Assembly (NCBI GenBank): GCA_027475525.1
Contig: JAMWFC010000020.1
Location: forward strand, 62,001 to 126,000
Source: Macrolepiota albuminosa
Lineage: Eukaryota > Basidiomycota > Agaricomycetes > Agaricales > Agaricaceae
Reading direction: 5' to 3'
DNA length: 64,000 nt
In this document: in pieces, positions 1 through 11,247 of the stretch
Layout: every line of letters starts with the position of its first letter
Numbering within the stretch: position 1 is the first letter of the stretch
Notes under the pieces: generated by a model
What the model was told of the DNA's origin: nothing
What the model saw: only the letters and a program-made list of their open reading frames with translations
Databases searched by the model: none
Program-made: the position numbers and the translations under genes

Positions 1-230
1 ATAAAGTATGTGACTCAGTCAGCCTCAGTAGCATTTCTCATTCGTTATCTTTCTAGTTGACAGAACAGCTGAAGGTCTACTACAACAGTACTTGGAAGAA
101 GAATGCAAATGTCAAACAAACAAAGACTATGACAGCCAAGATTTGATTCTCAATCAAGACAATGCTTTGAGACCCACAATGCTCACTTGAAGCACCTAAG
201 ATTCTGGAGAGACACCTTCAATTACATAGT

Positions 231-605
231 GTGACAAAAGGCTTCATCAAGTTAGACTCACCATCATTGCCAGATTACTCATTAGACCATCAGACATCTT
301 TCCCTCCACCATCTTCTGAATCTGACTTGGCTGGCTCTAGTATGCTTATTTTCAAAGCCCCTCACTCTGAGGCACTTCTTGAACTGTCTCACAAAAGGGC
401 TTGGGAAGCATTTTCAGAGCTTTCAGTAAAGAGGCAGAGAAAGAAAAGAACATGTAGAAAATGTGGTATTCCTACTTAAAAAGGGAGCCAAAAGGTAGAA
501 AACTGCAAGAACTCTTGTCAAGACTGTGGTCAGGTCAATTGCCGTAGTCACAACACTTCAAAGTGTTCAAAAAACTGCCAAACCAGTTGGTTGGATGAAG
601 ATTGA
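231..605 (+). pseudogene. Cys-rich C-terminal remnant, possibly of a transposase
   Basis: An 82-codon frame ending in a basic stretch and a C-x2-C pair (CRKCG) stops at 477-479. The same frame then stays open to 605 and adds many more cysteines (C-K-N-S-C-x2-C, then N-C-R-S-H and C-S-K-N-C). Spaced Cys pairs behind a basic region suggest a zinc-binding C-terminal tail, as in some eukaryotic DNA-transposon proteins. There is no ATG at the beginning and a stop in the middle, so it is a fossil. The family is not recognised. Confidence 0.3.
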
Positions 606-800
606 TGAGGTCAAGGCAGCTTACTGTAGTCTCAGACAATTCTTGGAGCTTGATGTTATATAGTAGTAGCAAAGAGATCAAGGCATCATCAATAATAAAT
701 CACCTCTTTCCTGCAATCATTTTTTATTTTTTTATTTTTCCTTATAGTTACTAATATTGAGCCAGATATTTCAGTGTGACCTGCTTCCATAAAGAGATTA

Positions 801-848
801 GACCTCTACATTGCCAAGGGGCAAGACCTCTACATTGCCAAGGGGCAA
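801..848. repeat. 24-bp tandem duplication
   Basis: Two adjacent copies, period 24, of a unit beginning GACCTCTACATTGCCAAGGG. The period differs from the 77-bp duplications elsewhere in the window. Confidence 0.8.
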
Positions 849-3043
849 AAATGCATTTACACATGAATCCTGGATTTTTGTCTGTCTAAGGGTGTCCTCT
901 GGAGGCTATGGCTCAGTCACACAGCTGTAAGAGGAACACTTAACATCTGTGGAAGAAGTTTCACAGAGCCAGCAAGCACTGGTGACAAGTAGGAGTCAAG
1001 CAGGCATAGAGGCAAGCAAAAGTCAGGCAAGGGACTGGCAAGGCTAATTAAATGGTCAGATGTTACTAGACAGCTTACAGTAGGTTCACTATATAGGCCA
1101 GAAGAATACTGCTATTGTTCAGCCTAGGAATATTCTATTTACAGGCTGCTTTTATATACTATATTGGTGGCTATGCTATTACTAATATTGCTTAACTAAT
1201 CAGGCCCCAGTATGTAATAAAGTATGACTAACAATAATTGATGCTGAGTAAAATCTATGCATATGACTCATCAAGGCTGATTACTAGAAGATGAAAGGAG
1301 ATTGGACAGGCCAAATAGTCATTCAGATGTCCTCTGCAGCTTGTTGCATATTTGGATTGACATTGTGAGAAAATGAACTGGGTTTAGTGCCAATCAGCCC
1401 CTGAAGCAATGATTTTTTGAAGCAGCAATGTAGCTATAGCTGTATACTATGTATTATGTAGTCCAAGAAATAGTGAAGTCCAAAACATATTAGGGAGAGG
1501 TGGAAGGGTGCATGAAGAAAACAATGACTATGCTAATAGGATTCTGATACCAAGAAAGGTATGGTTAAGTTGAATGACAGCATATACATATATTGGCTAT
1601 CACTTACTGTGAAAACCAACTTGTAACTTATAATAAATTCTTCTGTGCTGGTATTTGACTAACAACTGCTGTAAATAGTAAGATGATGGCTCATCTCCTC
1701 ATGATGGTGAGGTGACCTTACTTCTTAGAGTAGTGATGTGTGAAGTGTGAACTAGACAACTACAGTGGTGACGATTACTAATCTGCAGAGGAGGTCAGAT
1801 TGCTAAAGTACTGCAGATGGGCAACTCTGCACTGACCTGACTGAAGATGATGGTGGTATGAGTGCAAGACCATTGCATGGGTAACAATGCAGTATTTATG
1901 CATGTAACATGACTAACTGAGACCTCAGCTCTACTGTTCCTGACCCAACCTCTGCCAACACCATGGCATTGAGTCAGAAATAGCCACTAATGTCTTGATG
2001 GAGTGTTGGTATGTCTGCTTGTCTATGCAGAGGCCTCCAAAAATGCTCCTTACCCTTGGAACCTGCATTTTCATTGAGCTAAGAGTGGGCACATCATGCG
2101 ACTAAGCTCAGAATAGAGTTTGACATGGTCCAGAAACTGGTCTTCCAACATCCAGAGGTCACCTTTATAGGACTACAGAGAGAAAGAGAAAAGACATGAG
2201 GAGTCCCCTGACAGGTTGTCTATGCCAGGACTGATGCTTCTGAGGCCTCAGACATGGAAAACAACTATACAGGACAACAGAAAAAGTGAACTCTAATCTA
2301 AATAGTAAAAACTTTAAAAATTGACTAAATGAAGAATGAACATGATTACACAAGCAAAGTAGGAAAACTTTGAATTTTGAAAGTCAAAAAGGAATACTCT
2401 GGTTTATAAAAGCCATCAGTTGGCAGTGCTAGAGGAGCCACCATTATCTAGATGATAACCAAGAAACTAGAGCATCTTAGAAGCTGGGAGTGGTGAGGCA
2501 GCATATTGCAAAGTGGATGTATTTTTATGTATATAATCTGAAGTTTGAAGTCAGAGACAATTTGAACTTTAGATATCAGTACATTTTTTATATCTGTAAA
2601 TGAGACATTTCAAAATCCATAGAAATTACTATGATGTAATGAGATAGAGAAATTAAATAACAAAATACAGTGCACATTATAAATGAGTTATAGATGATCA
2701 AGTTTTGAGGTAACCTTCTGAAGTCAGGTGTTACTTTCCTCAACAAGTAGTATCAATAGATAGACTTGGAAGAGAAAAGTCAAGGAGGATCTTTACAAGG
2801 AGAGAGGACAGGAATCTAAAGATGAGAGAGGAGCAATAAAGTAGAAGAAATGAAGAGTCCTCTGACAGGTTTCACACCATACATGCCAAATATAAAAATA
2901 ACCTTCTTGCTGATATCACTCAAACTTGTTGATATAACCTCACCAATGCCTCATATGCCTGCAAAAGTGATGAAAACAAAGGAGGATAATTGGACAAATG
3001 GAAAGAGAGAAAAAAGAAGGCAGGAAAAGTAACAGAAGAAAGT

Positions 3044-3380
3044 TGTCAGAGCACAGATAATAACTAGAGCGTTTAAATAGAATAAGCAGATTTAGATTCA
3101 GAGTTTCGAGATAGAACTTAGGATGACTGAGATTTGAGACGAAACAACTGTGTTGATTGCCTAGAGACTTGTAATGAAGACAGAGTTTTTATATATAGTT
3201 ATGTAAAGGAGAAGTAATAAGGAGCAATAAAGAATAGGAAACTGAATCAGTCTATGAGGTCATGTATGATGAGATAAGAAAAGGAAAAGGAGAAAAAGGA
3301 GAATGAGAATTTGAATAAGGAGAAGTTGACAAAATTAGAATGAATTGGAAATCGGAATATACTTGGTGATTTTCTTGACA
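3044..3380 (-). repeat. E1 3' LTR
   Basis: 337 bp, matching 10902-11247 almost throughout. It is bounded by TGTCA and TGACA and flanked on the outside by AAAGT. The right-hand copy is longer, partly because TCTTGATTTT is duplicated near its end. Confidence 0.92.
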
Positions 3381-3396
3381 TTACCCCCCCTTTAGG
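3381..3396 (-). promoter_or_regulatory. E1 polypurine tract
   Basis: On the minus strand the bases next to the 3' LTR read CCTAAAGGGGGGGTAA, the expected position and composition for the plus-strand primer of an LTR element. Confidence 0.85.
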
Positions 3397-4162
3397 ATTG
3401 AGTCGACGTAATCTTTCGATTGAGGTGGGCGTGCAATGCATCCTGACTGTGTAGTGGTTTCTTTTGGAGGTTCGAAGTCCCATTGAAATGGCAGAGGAGG
3501 AGGAGACGGAGTTCGAGTTGGGTGGTTGATCAATATGTCGGAGTAAGCAATGGGGCCTAGCAATGTCGTTTTAGGTGCTCGATTGAAATAGATTTGTGGG
3601 GGCCTTGGTCTTCTAGGATTTTGGCGATGCCAACGTTCAATTACCTCGAATAGATCTGATGATATATCTGTTAAAGGGATCCAAGAATTCTCGGATTCGG
3701 GGAAGTTCTTCCATGAAACAAAGTAATCGTATTGTCGGCCTATTTTCTGCATGTCGATAATGGATGAGATATCACGAGGTTGATCCAGGATAACGTCGGT
3801 TGAAGGGGAAGTTGTAGGAGTACGATTAGGAATGATCGAAGTAGGTGTCCAGGGTTCAAGAAGAGAAACATGAAAAACTGGATGAAGTCTAGAGTAGGAG
3901 GAAGGGAGTTCAAGGAGGTAGGATGACTGGCCATGACGAGCCAAAATTTTGAATGGCCCAAGACATCAGTAGTCCAGTTTGCTAGAAGGTCGCGTGGTTT
4001 TAATATTACGATGTAGTAACCATACGTAGTCGCCAGGTTCTAGTTTAGGAGCAGGTGTGTGATGTCGGTCGTAATATTTTGCCATGTAATCGTTGGCCTG
4101 ACCTAATTCTAAATGAAGTTCCTTGTGTATTTCTTGAAGGCGATTTGCAAGATCTGTAGCAG
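3381..4162 (-). pseudogene. E1 integrase C-terminus and chromodomain (3' end of pol)
   Basis: Minus-strand coding remnant. The part at 3969-4162 resembles the integrase C-terminal region of Ty3 elements (ending EPGDYVWLLHRNIKTTRPSS). After a frame change the sequence continues as KILARHGQSSYLLELP, then a chromodomain with YDYFVSWKNFPESENSWIP and FEVIERWHRQNP, then a proline-rich tail ending at 3381. Chromodomains of this kind are thought to direct integration to heterochromatin. The start of this piece is cut off by the solo LTR at 4163-5232. Confidence 0.8.
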
Positions 4163-5232
4163 TGATGACGCCAACTGTGGTTGGGTGCGCTGGACATATA
4201 CGCAGTACAACGCCATCTCCAGCGCTTGGCATGTGTAGTTATGAGGAGTCCTGACAGAGTCCCGGTGTGCTCGAGCAAAGGTGTTAAAATGACACGCTAG
4301 ATGATAGTGCCTTGTGTACTACCTGACAAACGGTAAGTGTTGTAGTTTACACAAAGATATAGGAGACAAGGCAAATAGCGCAGCGTAGCGTGCCCGTAGG
4401 TGGCACCGTAAACAACAAAGACGGGATAAACAAGGCTAGCGCCCAACTTAGTGACAAAGTTTGAGCAAGCTAGCGCGATTTGAACGCTAAGGGTAACTTA
4501 GGTGCTCAAGAGGTTACAATTTGTTGCTATGTACATCCCAAGTAGCTATCTTTTATACTATGCACTATTATATTTTTAAAATGAGTCCATTAGCAGCGCT
4601 ACTAATTAGCGCCTCTCCTCATAGTTGTAGCTAACGGCAACCTGTCAACGGCAACCGGTACACATAGGGCAACGGCGACTAACGGCGTTATAGCCCATTG
4701 GCCATGGCAACTCCAAACTGACTTAAACTTTTGTAGGAGTCTGCTCACTTTTTAGTGTAATTCCGATTGGCCAGGCCTTTGGCGGAGTATGGTCAGAAAA
4801 TCCTTGACAGACGCTGTGAGTTCTGCTGCCGGCGCTAAATCTAGTATCAATTTTTGATGAATAGAATGTCGGGCTAGAGTATATCCTGTTCCGTCGCTGT
4901 TGATTCTTTAGACTTCTGATTAAAGTGCCTCGTCCAATGGCAGCGCCTAATGCTAACCCCTTTATGGAACTGATCGGGGTTTGGTCAAAGTCATGTCCCC
5001 GCCGTCTTGCTAGCGCCCAGAGTCCCTGGTCTCCTAATCCTCCAAGGTCAATAAATGGTATATGCTGAAGGCCTGGTCATGGTAGTTAAGACTGGTAACC
5101 AGCACCTATAATTGAGCGCCAAGATCCGTGGTTTCCTGTGTCCAAGAGGATTGCTAGGGTCTCGAGTATAGCCTGTGTCCGTAGACCTGTAGTGTACCCC
5201 TTGATGCGCTCAGTCCAAGTAGAAGCCTATCA
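4163..5232 (-). mobile_element. Solo LTR, family B (GC-target group), inside E1 integrase
   Basis: 1070 bp with ends TGATGACGCC and CTATCA, flanked by a perfect 4-bp duplication GCAG (4159-4162 and 5233-5236). Removing it and one GCAG rejoins the E1 integrase frame (NPAAD to ATDLANR), so it is a simple insertion. The TGATGACGCC end and the many AGCGC-type words relate it to families A and C. Orientation is assigned by analogy with the 3' end of family A. It contains no coding sequence. Confidence 0.85.
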
Positions 5233-5998
5233 GCAGCGGGGTTGGTTGTGCGTTCAGTTAATTTGACCTCAAAGTCAGGATGGTATCCAAGGTTGGCGTA
5301 AAATGGAATTTGCTGTGTTCAGGAATTCGTATGATTATTGAAGGAAAATTCGGCTAAGGCGAGGTAGTCGACCCAGTCGTCCTGTTGATAAGAGGTGTAG
5401 CTGTGCAAATACGTCTTAAGAGTTTGATTTGTACGTTCCGTAAGCCTGTTGGTTTGAGGGTGGTAAGCTGTGGATGGGCGCATTCTTGTGCCCACAAGAG
5501 ACATAAGGTTTGTCAGAAAAGAAGAAACAAAAATTGATCCTTGGTCAGAGACTATAGATTGAGAAAAACCGTGATATCGGAACACTTTATCCAGGTAAAC
5601 TCAGGTTAACTCCGGTGCATCCATAGATTCGCAGATTGGGATGAAATGCGCCGCTCTAGTCATATGGTCGCAAATTACCCAAATTGCGTTGTAACCATGC
5701 GAGGGAGGAAGTTTGGTAATAAAGTCCATGGAAATTGAGCGCCAAGGGCAGTCTGGAATATTGAGGGGCTGGAGAAGTCCGTAGGGTCTGTGGGTTGTGT
5801 TCTTGGTGCGTGCACAAATATTGCAGGATTTAACATAGGCATGAGAGTAAGTTTGCATTCCAGGCCATGAGAAATCTCAGCAGAGGTTATCATAAGTCCC
5901 TGCATGGCCAGGGTGGCCCAAAATAACAGAGTCATGACAAGAATGGAGGATCTTTGCTCGGAGTGACGAAGGGACAAAAAGGCGTCCATTATGAAAAA
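5233..5998 (-). pseudogene. E1 integrase core (broken)
   Basis: Minus-strand integrase remnant. The zinc-binding end shows SCNICARTK (the CC half of HHCC). It is followed by the catalytic core with the first Asp in SISMDFITKLPP, the second in IVSDQGSIF, and the PQTNRLTERTNQ segment with the Glu. It is broken into three frames, with a stop near 5601 and another after NNHTNS. It lies between the RNase H remnant and the family B solo LTR. Confidence 0.85.
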
Positions 5999-6176
5999 TT
6001 AAGTCGCCTTGCTGGGTAATGGATTTGTCACTTTGTTGTAGGAGAGTACACCATTCGGTGTCGGTGCAATAAGTGGCTTTGAATTCGTTAAGTAGTTCTG
6101 AATTGTCAAAAGTAAATGAAGAAAGGGAATTGATAGAAGGCGGAGGTGTGATGGAATGAGCATCAGAAGGAAAAAT

Positions 6177-7746
6177 TCATGCGGTGTGATAGAGGTTGAG
6201 TAAAGCTTGACACTGAGTAACAATAGTTTCATCCCCCTCTTGAGGCTCATAATCCGGTCGTCTGGATGCTGCGTCTGCCAGGTTCTTGGCACCTGGTGCG
6301 TAATCCAATTGAAAGTCGAATTCAGATAGGAATGAGGCCCAGCAAGCCTGGCATCGGTTCAGGAGTCTTGACGTCATAAAATACTTCAAATTAGAGTGGT
6401 CTGTGATTGTTGTGATCGTATGTGGTGATTCTATAAGCCATGAATGCCACTCGTGAAAAGCTTCTACTGTGCCCAGTAATTCCTTATCGTGAATCTCATA
6501 ATTGATCTCTGCCGGTGCTAGTTTACGAGAATAGTAAGCAACAGGATGAAGCAAAGAGTTTGAGTCAGGTTGCAGATAGATGGCTGACAGAACAAAATCA
6601 GATGCATCCGTGACAATAGTAGATGGAAGTTCTGGGTTAAAGTGCTGAAGGACCAGCGCTGTCGTAAATGTAATTTTAAGTTTCTCGAATGCTTCATGCG
6701 TGATGGAATTTAATCCTGGGAATTTAGATTTTGCTTGCTTTGTAGTCAAGGTATGCAATGGAAGACAGATTTCGGAGTATCGAGATATGAAATCTCAGTA
6801 GAAATTGCAGAACCTGAGAAATCGTTGGACTTGTTTAACTGAGGAAGGTAGTGGCCATTTTGCTATGGTGTCTAGTTTCTTCGGATTCATCTGGACACCA
6901 TTAGCCAAAATCATATAGCCTAAGTACTCAACTTGAGATTTCTCAAATTCGCATTTTTTGGCATTGGCGAACAAGTTCGCATCAGAGAGGCGTTTGAGAA
7001 CCGCCTTGACCCGTTCTTCATGATCTTCACCTGGTCGCAAGAATATTAGAATGTTGTCTAAATAGACAACACACCAGATGTCTAGAATATCACATAAAAC
7101 GTCTTGAATAAATGCTTGAAAAGTAGCCGAGGCGTTTGTGAGTCCAAAAGGCATGACAGTATATTCAAATAATCCAAGATGAGTTCAAAAAGCAGTTTTC
7201 CATTCATCGCCTGCCTTGACGCAAATTAAATTGAAAGTGTTCTTCAAATCAATAACAGTAAACTTGTTGCATCCCTGAACATGGTCTAAGAGATCTGATG
7301 TAAGAGGAAGGGGATAACGATTTTTTTTTGTTATGGCATTTAGACCTTGATAGTCCACACAGAGACGGAGATCTCCTGTCTTACGCCGTACAAACAGAAT
7401 AGGTGATGCTGCGGATGAGGTAGATCAACGAATAAACCCCTTTGCGAGTTGTTCTTCAATATACTCAAAGAGGGCTTGGCGTTCGTCTTGTGAAAGTGAA
7501 TAAATGGGACCAAAAGGAGGTGTTTTACCGTCCTCAATGTTGATACTAATGTCATAAGGTCTGTGATCTGGAAGTTTCTTGACTTTGACAGGGTCGAAGA
7601 CACTGAGGTATGTGTGAAATTATTGAGGTACCAAATTTCATAGTTCTTCTTCGTTTTCGGATAATGGTGATGGAGGTGGTTCAGGAGGTGGATGTGAGGG
7701 AGAGTTGATATCGGAAGGTAAGGAATTCAAAATAGCATTGATGCAT
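6177..7746 (-). pseudogene. E1 reverse transcriptase and RNase H (broken)
   Basis: Minus-strand RT begins with IYSLSQDERQALFEYIEEQL near 7500. It continues through MPFGLTNASATFQAF to the catalytic loop VVYLDNILIF at about 7050-7080, where the second Asp of YLDD is Asn. RNase H follows, with TIVTDASDFVLSAIY, NYEIHDKELLGTVEAF and DHSNLKYFMTSRLLNRCQ, ending near 6177. Several frameshifts and stops split the frame. Its 5' end abuts the family A solo LTR at 7747. Confidence 0.85.
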
Positions 7747-8730
7747 TGATGATGCCCAAATCGAGCTGGGCGCTGTGTGGACTATCACTAGTGCAGCTAC
7801 TTAGCTGATATAGCTTTGGGCATGCTAAGTGTGTGAGAGAGTCCCAGACAGGTCCCAGAGAACACACGGTAGGCAAGAGGTTGGTGGCAAGGAAAGTGGG
7901 TAATTGGAGGCACTTGCGTATGGCTCCAAAACGTGGCTACAGGGCGCTAAAAGTCGCTAAGGGGGAGCGCTAAGAGCGTGGGAAAGTCACTAAGAAAGGC
8001 GCTAAGAGGTGCGGGAAAGGGTCGCTAAGAGGCGCTAAGTGTTAGCACCTAGAACGTAATAATAAAAGGATGAGATTGCTTAGCAGATCTAAGCACGAAA
8101 GCCAAGCCATAGTTGCAAGGCGCTAGAGAGAGAGAAATATAGAAAACTAGAGCAGAGTCCCCTTGCTTGACACGGTCAACAAGAGGTAGTCTGTTGCGTA
8201 TGGAGACCAAAATGTTGGGATACAATCCCTACTGCCAAATTGATTCTCTGTACTACTAACAAAAAGTAAGTATTTATAGTAAAGAAAGTTAGCCGACGCT
8301 AAGAGGTTAAGCGCCGCTAGAGGGTGGTAAACTGATAAAAATGTAAGTAAATATGGTGAATTGAATTGTATAGTAAAAAGGTCCATAATGATGCTGTCAC
8401 GGAAATACTTCATCATTCTATCCTGTGAGCGCTGCCACTGGCTAAGAGCATTATTCCGGATTGACTGATGCCAAGTGTCTGTGTAAATGTATAGCCTTGG
8501 AGTGCAAGTGGCAAGGTGCGGCGAGGTGTCAACAGTGGTGCAAGGAATAAGTGGTGCCATAAAAGTAGTCTGAGAGTAATTGGAGTCTGTAGCTGCGAGT
8601 TATTAGTGTAAAAATATGAGAAAAATAGCGCTGGAAGCGCTAGAGCGTGGTGCTTCTGGTGGTACTAGTAGGCCTATATGAGGTGTGGGTATTGGTGCTA
8701 TCGGTAGCCAGCCATGATGCAGGCTCATCA
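7747..8730 (-). mobile_element. Solo LTR, family A, between E1 protease and RT
   Basis: 984 bp, closely similar in inverted orientation to the LTRs at 40255-41239 and 43938-44922. The flanking 4-mers are GCAT (7743-7746) and GCGT (8731-8734). They differ by one CpG-type transition, consistent with an aged 4-bp target duplication. Removing the LTR rejoins the E1 frame (NNNLKV to INAILNSLP), so this is a simple insertion reduced to a solo LTR. Confidence 0.88.
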
Positions 8731-9709
8731 GCGTACTTTCAAATTGTTGTTGGTGGAGTACCATATGCAAGATATTGCTTGATTCTTGGCATATTTTCTA
8801 AATTGTTGTGAAGAGCAAGTAGCAATGTGCACAGGTTTCGGTTTAGGTCCGTATACGGGTTCAGGGTCGAGTAAGGATGTCGTCCAGATTGCAAGAAGTT
8901 CTTCACAACTGATGCCGTTCCAAATTGGAGGTCTTAGAATAGAAGCAGATGAATGTGGAAAGGTGGATTGATATCCAAAATTTGGGCATAGTAGCCTACA
9001 AAGATCAGAAGGAGGCATCTTGGAAAGACCTAAGCCTAGGCCAAGGGAGCCAACAGAAAGTGCAGAGTGAGCACCTGGTTTTAGAGGACCGTAGCCCCAT
9101 CCAAATGCAGTAACTGGAAAATTGTGATTTAGTCCACAGCAGGATAGTGACAACTGACTGCGGATCCAATTTATAGATGGATTGTGTTGTTGTAACCAAT
9201 CCAAACCTAAGATTATCGGATAAGGCATTGAAACAATGCCTAGACGAATAACTTCCTGGTGTTCGTAGACCTTCAACTTGGTGATGACATTGTGCATAAG
9301 TAAACCAGAAGTCATGGGGCGGTTGTCAATAGTATAGATAGGAACAGGAGAACTTTTGAGGGCTCGTGGAAGAGAATGTTGGGAAGAGAATGTATCAGAT
9401 ATGTGGGAGGCCGTTGCGCCGCTGTCGACAAGTGCATAGGTTGAAATTTGTTTTCTTTTCAGAAATAGCAACATGACGGGAATAAAGCATAGGTTGAAAT
9501 TTGTTTTCTTTTCAGAAATAGCAACATGACGGGAATAAAGAAATGTTGTCTATTATGAGGAGCTAATCGAATATGAGTAGATAAAAGAAAGCGTGGGGCA
9601 AGAGTTGACTGAGCTGTCCATTTGCCATTGGTGTTCCTGACAAATTTCAGCTGTATGCAGCGACGGGGAAGTGACTCAGTTCCATCTGTCGTCGTCAAAG
9701 ACCTCGGAA
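8731..9709 (-). pseudogene. E1 aspartic protease region (broken)
   Basis: A minus-strand frame with the retropepsin signature YALVDSGATASHISDTF near 9410-9435 and the downstream IILGLDWLQQHNPSINW, typical of Ty3 proteases. A 53-bp tandem duplication (9435-9540) at the start of the domain shifts the frame, so protease is disconnected from gag. The 3' end is cut by the solo LTR at 7747-8730. Confidence 0.82.
9435..9540. repeat. 53-bp tandem duplication in E1 protease
   Basis: Two adjacent identical 53-bp copies (9435-9487 and 9488-9540). The unit encodes the peptide LLFLKRKQISTYAL twice and shifts the reading frame. Its period is not the 77 bp of the other tandem duplications here. Confidence 0.9.
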
Positions 9710-10879
9710 CTAATTGGTCTTTGGCTTGGCTTTTCCCGAATCCCCATGTTTGGCTTTGCATTTACAACATTCTTCAGCTTTGTGACCTTCCTTGCCGCAA
9801 TATAAGCAGAGATTGTTCTTGACGCGATGTTCATGTTCAGCAGCTGTAAGAAGACCACGTGTCTTAGAAGTTCCCGGAGTAGAAATGGTATCCACTTCCA
9901 TGGGTACAACGTCAGAGGTAGAGCTAGCATTGACAGGGGGTGTGACAGTATGGGTAGAGGGTGGAATAGAATGTTGACTAGAATGATTGTTACCAGAAAT
10001 CTTCTTTTTGCCAGTTTTGATACGTTTTTCGATTTTGCATTGATGGAGGTTTGTATCAATCAAAATAACTAAAGGTTCCCAATCTTTGAGTGTGGTAGGA
10101 CGATGAACTATATTAACCAAATGGTCCTTAACTGAGGACTTCAATCCCTTCATAAAACGAGTGATTTTTGTCTGTTTGGTCATCTTGAGATGGCTAGCAA
10201 GTTCCATGAATGCGGTAAGGTAGTAATGGGCTGATCCTGTCTGTTTAAGTGCGTCAAGTTTAAGTTCGGCATTTTGCATGAGACTGGGATCGGAAAACTT
10301 CTTCCTAAAAGCAGCAAGAAAATCGATCCAATTATAGAGCAGGGGCGATTCATTACATTCGAGATGGTTGAACCATTCAATAGGTAATCCGTCCTTAAGA
10401 TGCAAACCAATGTAAAGAACTTTAGAATGATCATCAGGGAAAGAAGGTGGGTGGAATTCAATAATTCGCTTGACTTCAGACAAGAAAGGAGTAATGTCAT
10501 TATGCTTGCCATTAAAAATGCGTGCGTCTCTGAGCTTGACATGACTACCACAAGTAGATTGGTTTTGGTCAGGGCCGGGTTGACCGGGACAGTGTGCGAC
10601 CTCATTCATGACATCAATGAGACTGTTTTGCAACATTGTCTGATTATGTGTAAGCTGAGCAAGAATTGCAGCAAATTCAGGTGTGAGAGCAGGAGCATTT
10701 CCTGCTGTGCCTGGGTTTTGACTTTGCTCCATCGGAGGTATTGCTGTAGGATCAAAGTTACCGGCAAGTTGAGTGAAGTCGATACCAGGAGAGGTGTGGG
10801 GAATGTAGTATTCAGGATTTAAGGATGGTGGCTGAGTGGTCGGGGAATTGTAGTCTGGATAGACAGAAGTTGTGGCCAT
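9710..10879 (-). CDS. E1 Gag (capsid and nucleocapsid)
   Basis: A 389-codon minus-strand frame from the ATG at 10879 (MATTSVYPDYN). It would package the element RNA. The central part (for example LSEVKRIIEFHPPSFPDD and IEWFNHLE) fits a Ty3-type capsid. Near the C-terminus the zinc knuckle CLYCGKEGHKAEEC has the C-x2-C-x4-H-x4-C spacing. The frame is open, but pol behind it is broken, so the element as a whole is defective. Confidence 0.85.
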   Translation of the reverse strand: MATTSVYPDYNSPTTQPPSLNPEYYIPHTSPGIDFTQLAGNFDPTAIPPMEQSQNPGTAGNAPALTPEFAAILAQLTHNQTMLQNSLIDVMNEVAHCPGQPGPDQNQSTCGSHVKLRDARIFNGKHNDITPFLSEVKRIIEFHPPSFPDDHSKVLYIGLHLKDGLPIEWFNHLECNESPLLYNWIDFLAAFRKKFSDPSLMQNAELKLDALKQTGSAHYYLTAFMELASHLKMTKQTKITRFMKGLKSSVKDHLVNIVHRPTTLKDWEPLVILIDTNLHQCKIEKRIKTGKKKISGNNHSSQHSIPPSTHTVTPPVNASSTSDVVPMEVDTISTPGTSKTRGLLTAAEHEHRVKNNLCLYCGKEGHKAEECCKCKAKHGDSGKAKPKTN

Positions 10880-10887
10880 ATAATGAG

Positions 10888-10897
10888 AGGCAATCAA
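10888..10897 (-). promoter_or_regulatory. E1 self-priming site (PBS)
   Basis: Read on the minus strand, the first internal bases after the 5' LTR contain TTGATTGCCT. Its exact complement AGGCAATCAA lies in the LTR (plus-strand 11011-11020) about 31 bases downstream of a TATAAAAA box (11044-11051), which is where the mRNA should start. This is the Tf1/sushi arrangement, in which the mRNA 5' end folds back to prime reverse transcription. Confidence 0.65.
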
Positions 10898-10901
10898 ACT
10901 T

Positions 10902-11247
10902 TGTCAGAGCGCAGATAATAACTAGAGCGTTTAAATAGAATAAGCAGATTTAGATTCAGAGTTTCGAGATAGAACTTAGGATGACTGAGATTTGAGACGA
11001 AACAACTGTGTTGATTGCCTAGAGACTTGTAACGAAGACAGAGTTTTTATATGTAGTTATGTAAAGGAGAAGTAATAAGGAGCGATAAAGAATAGGAAAC
11101 TGAATCAGTCTATGAGGTCATGTATGACGAGATAAGAAAAGGAAAAGGAGAAAAAGGAGAATGAGAATTTGAATAAGGAGAAGTCGACGAAATTAGAATG
11201 AATCGGAAATCGGAATATACTTGGTGATTTTCTTGATTTTCTTGACA
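10902..11247 (-). repeat. E1 5' LTR
   Basis: 346 bp, partner of 3044-3380. On the minus strand it has a TATAAAAA box at 11051-11044, and the presumed transcript start lies near 11020. It is flanked outside by AAAGT. Confidence 0.92.

Larger units (their letters stand above)
1..3043. other. CpG-poor decayed repeat DNA, no intact gene
   Basis: About 3 kb left of E1 with no convincing intact gene. It is A/T-rich, full of TG and CA and almost free of CpG, as expected for old methylated transposon sequence. The only coding-like remnant is a Cys-rich fragment at 231-605. The short open frames around 2165-2353 and 2850-3032 show no recognisable domain. The same kind of sequence resumes after E1 at 11248, so E1 probably inserted into this old repeat. 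Confidence 0.55.
3044..11247 (-). mobile_element. E1: defective Ty3/gypsy chromovirus, 8.2 kb
   Basis: An LTR element on the minus strand, bounded by LTRs 3044-3380 and 10902-11247 that begin TGTCA and end TGACA, with a 5-bp target duplication AAAGT (3039-3043 and 11248-11252). Read on the minus strand the order is gag (zinc knuckle), aspartic protease, RT, RNase H, integrase, chromodomain, polypurine tract, which is the Ty3/gypsy order. Two solo LTRs of another group (4163-5232, 7747-8730) interrupt it; without them it would be about 6.1 kb. Frameshifts, stops and a lost RT catalytic Asp show that it is dead. CpG is still common, so it is younger than the DNA it entered. Confidence 0.93.

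Noticed and set aside
3470..3490. B-box-like GGTTCGAAGTCCC suggesting a tRNA gene
   Set aside because: It lies within the E1 chromodomain tail and has no matching A box or cloverleaf. No tRNA gene was recognised anywhere in the window.
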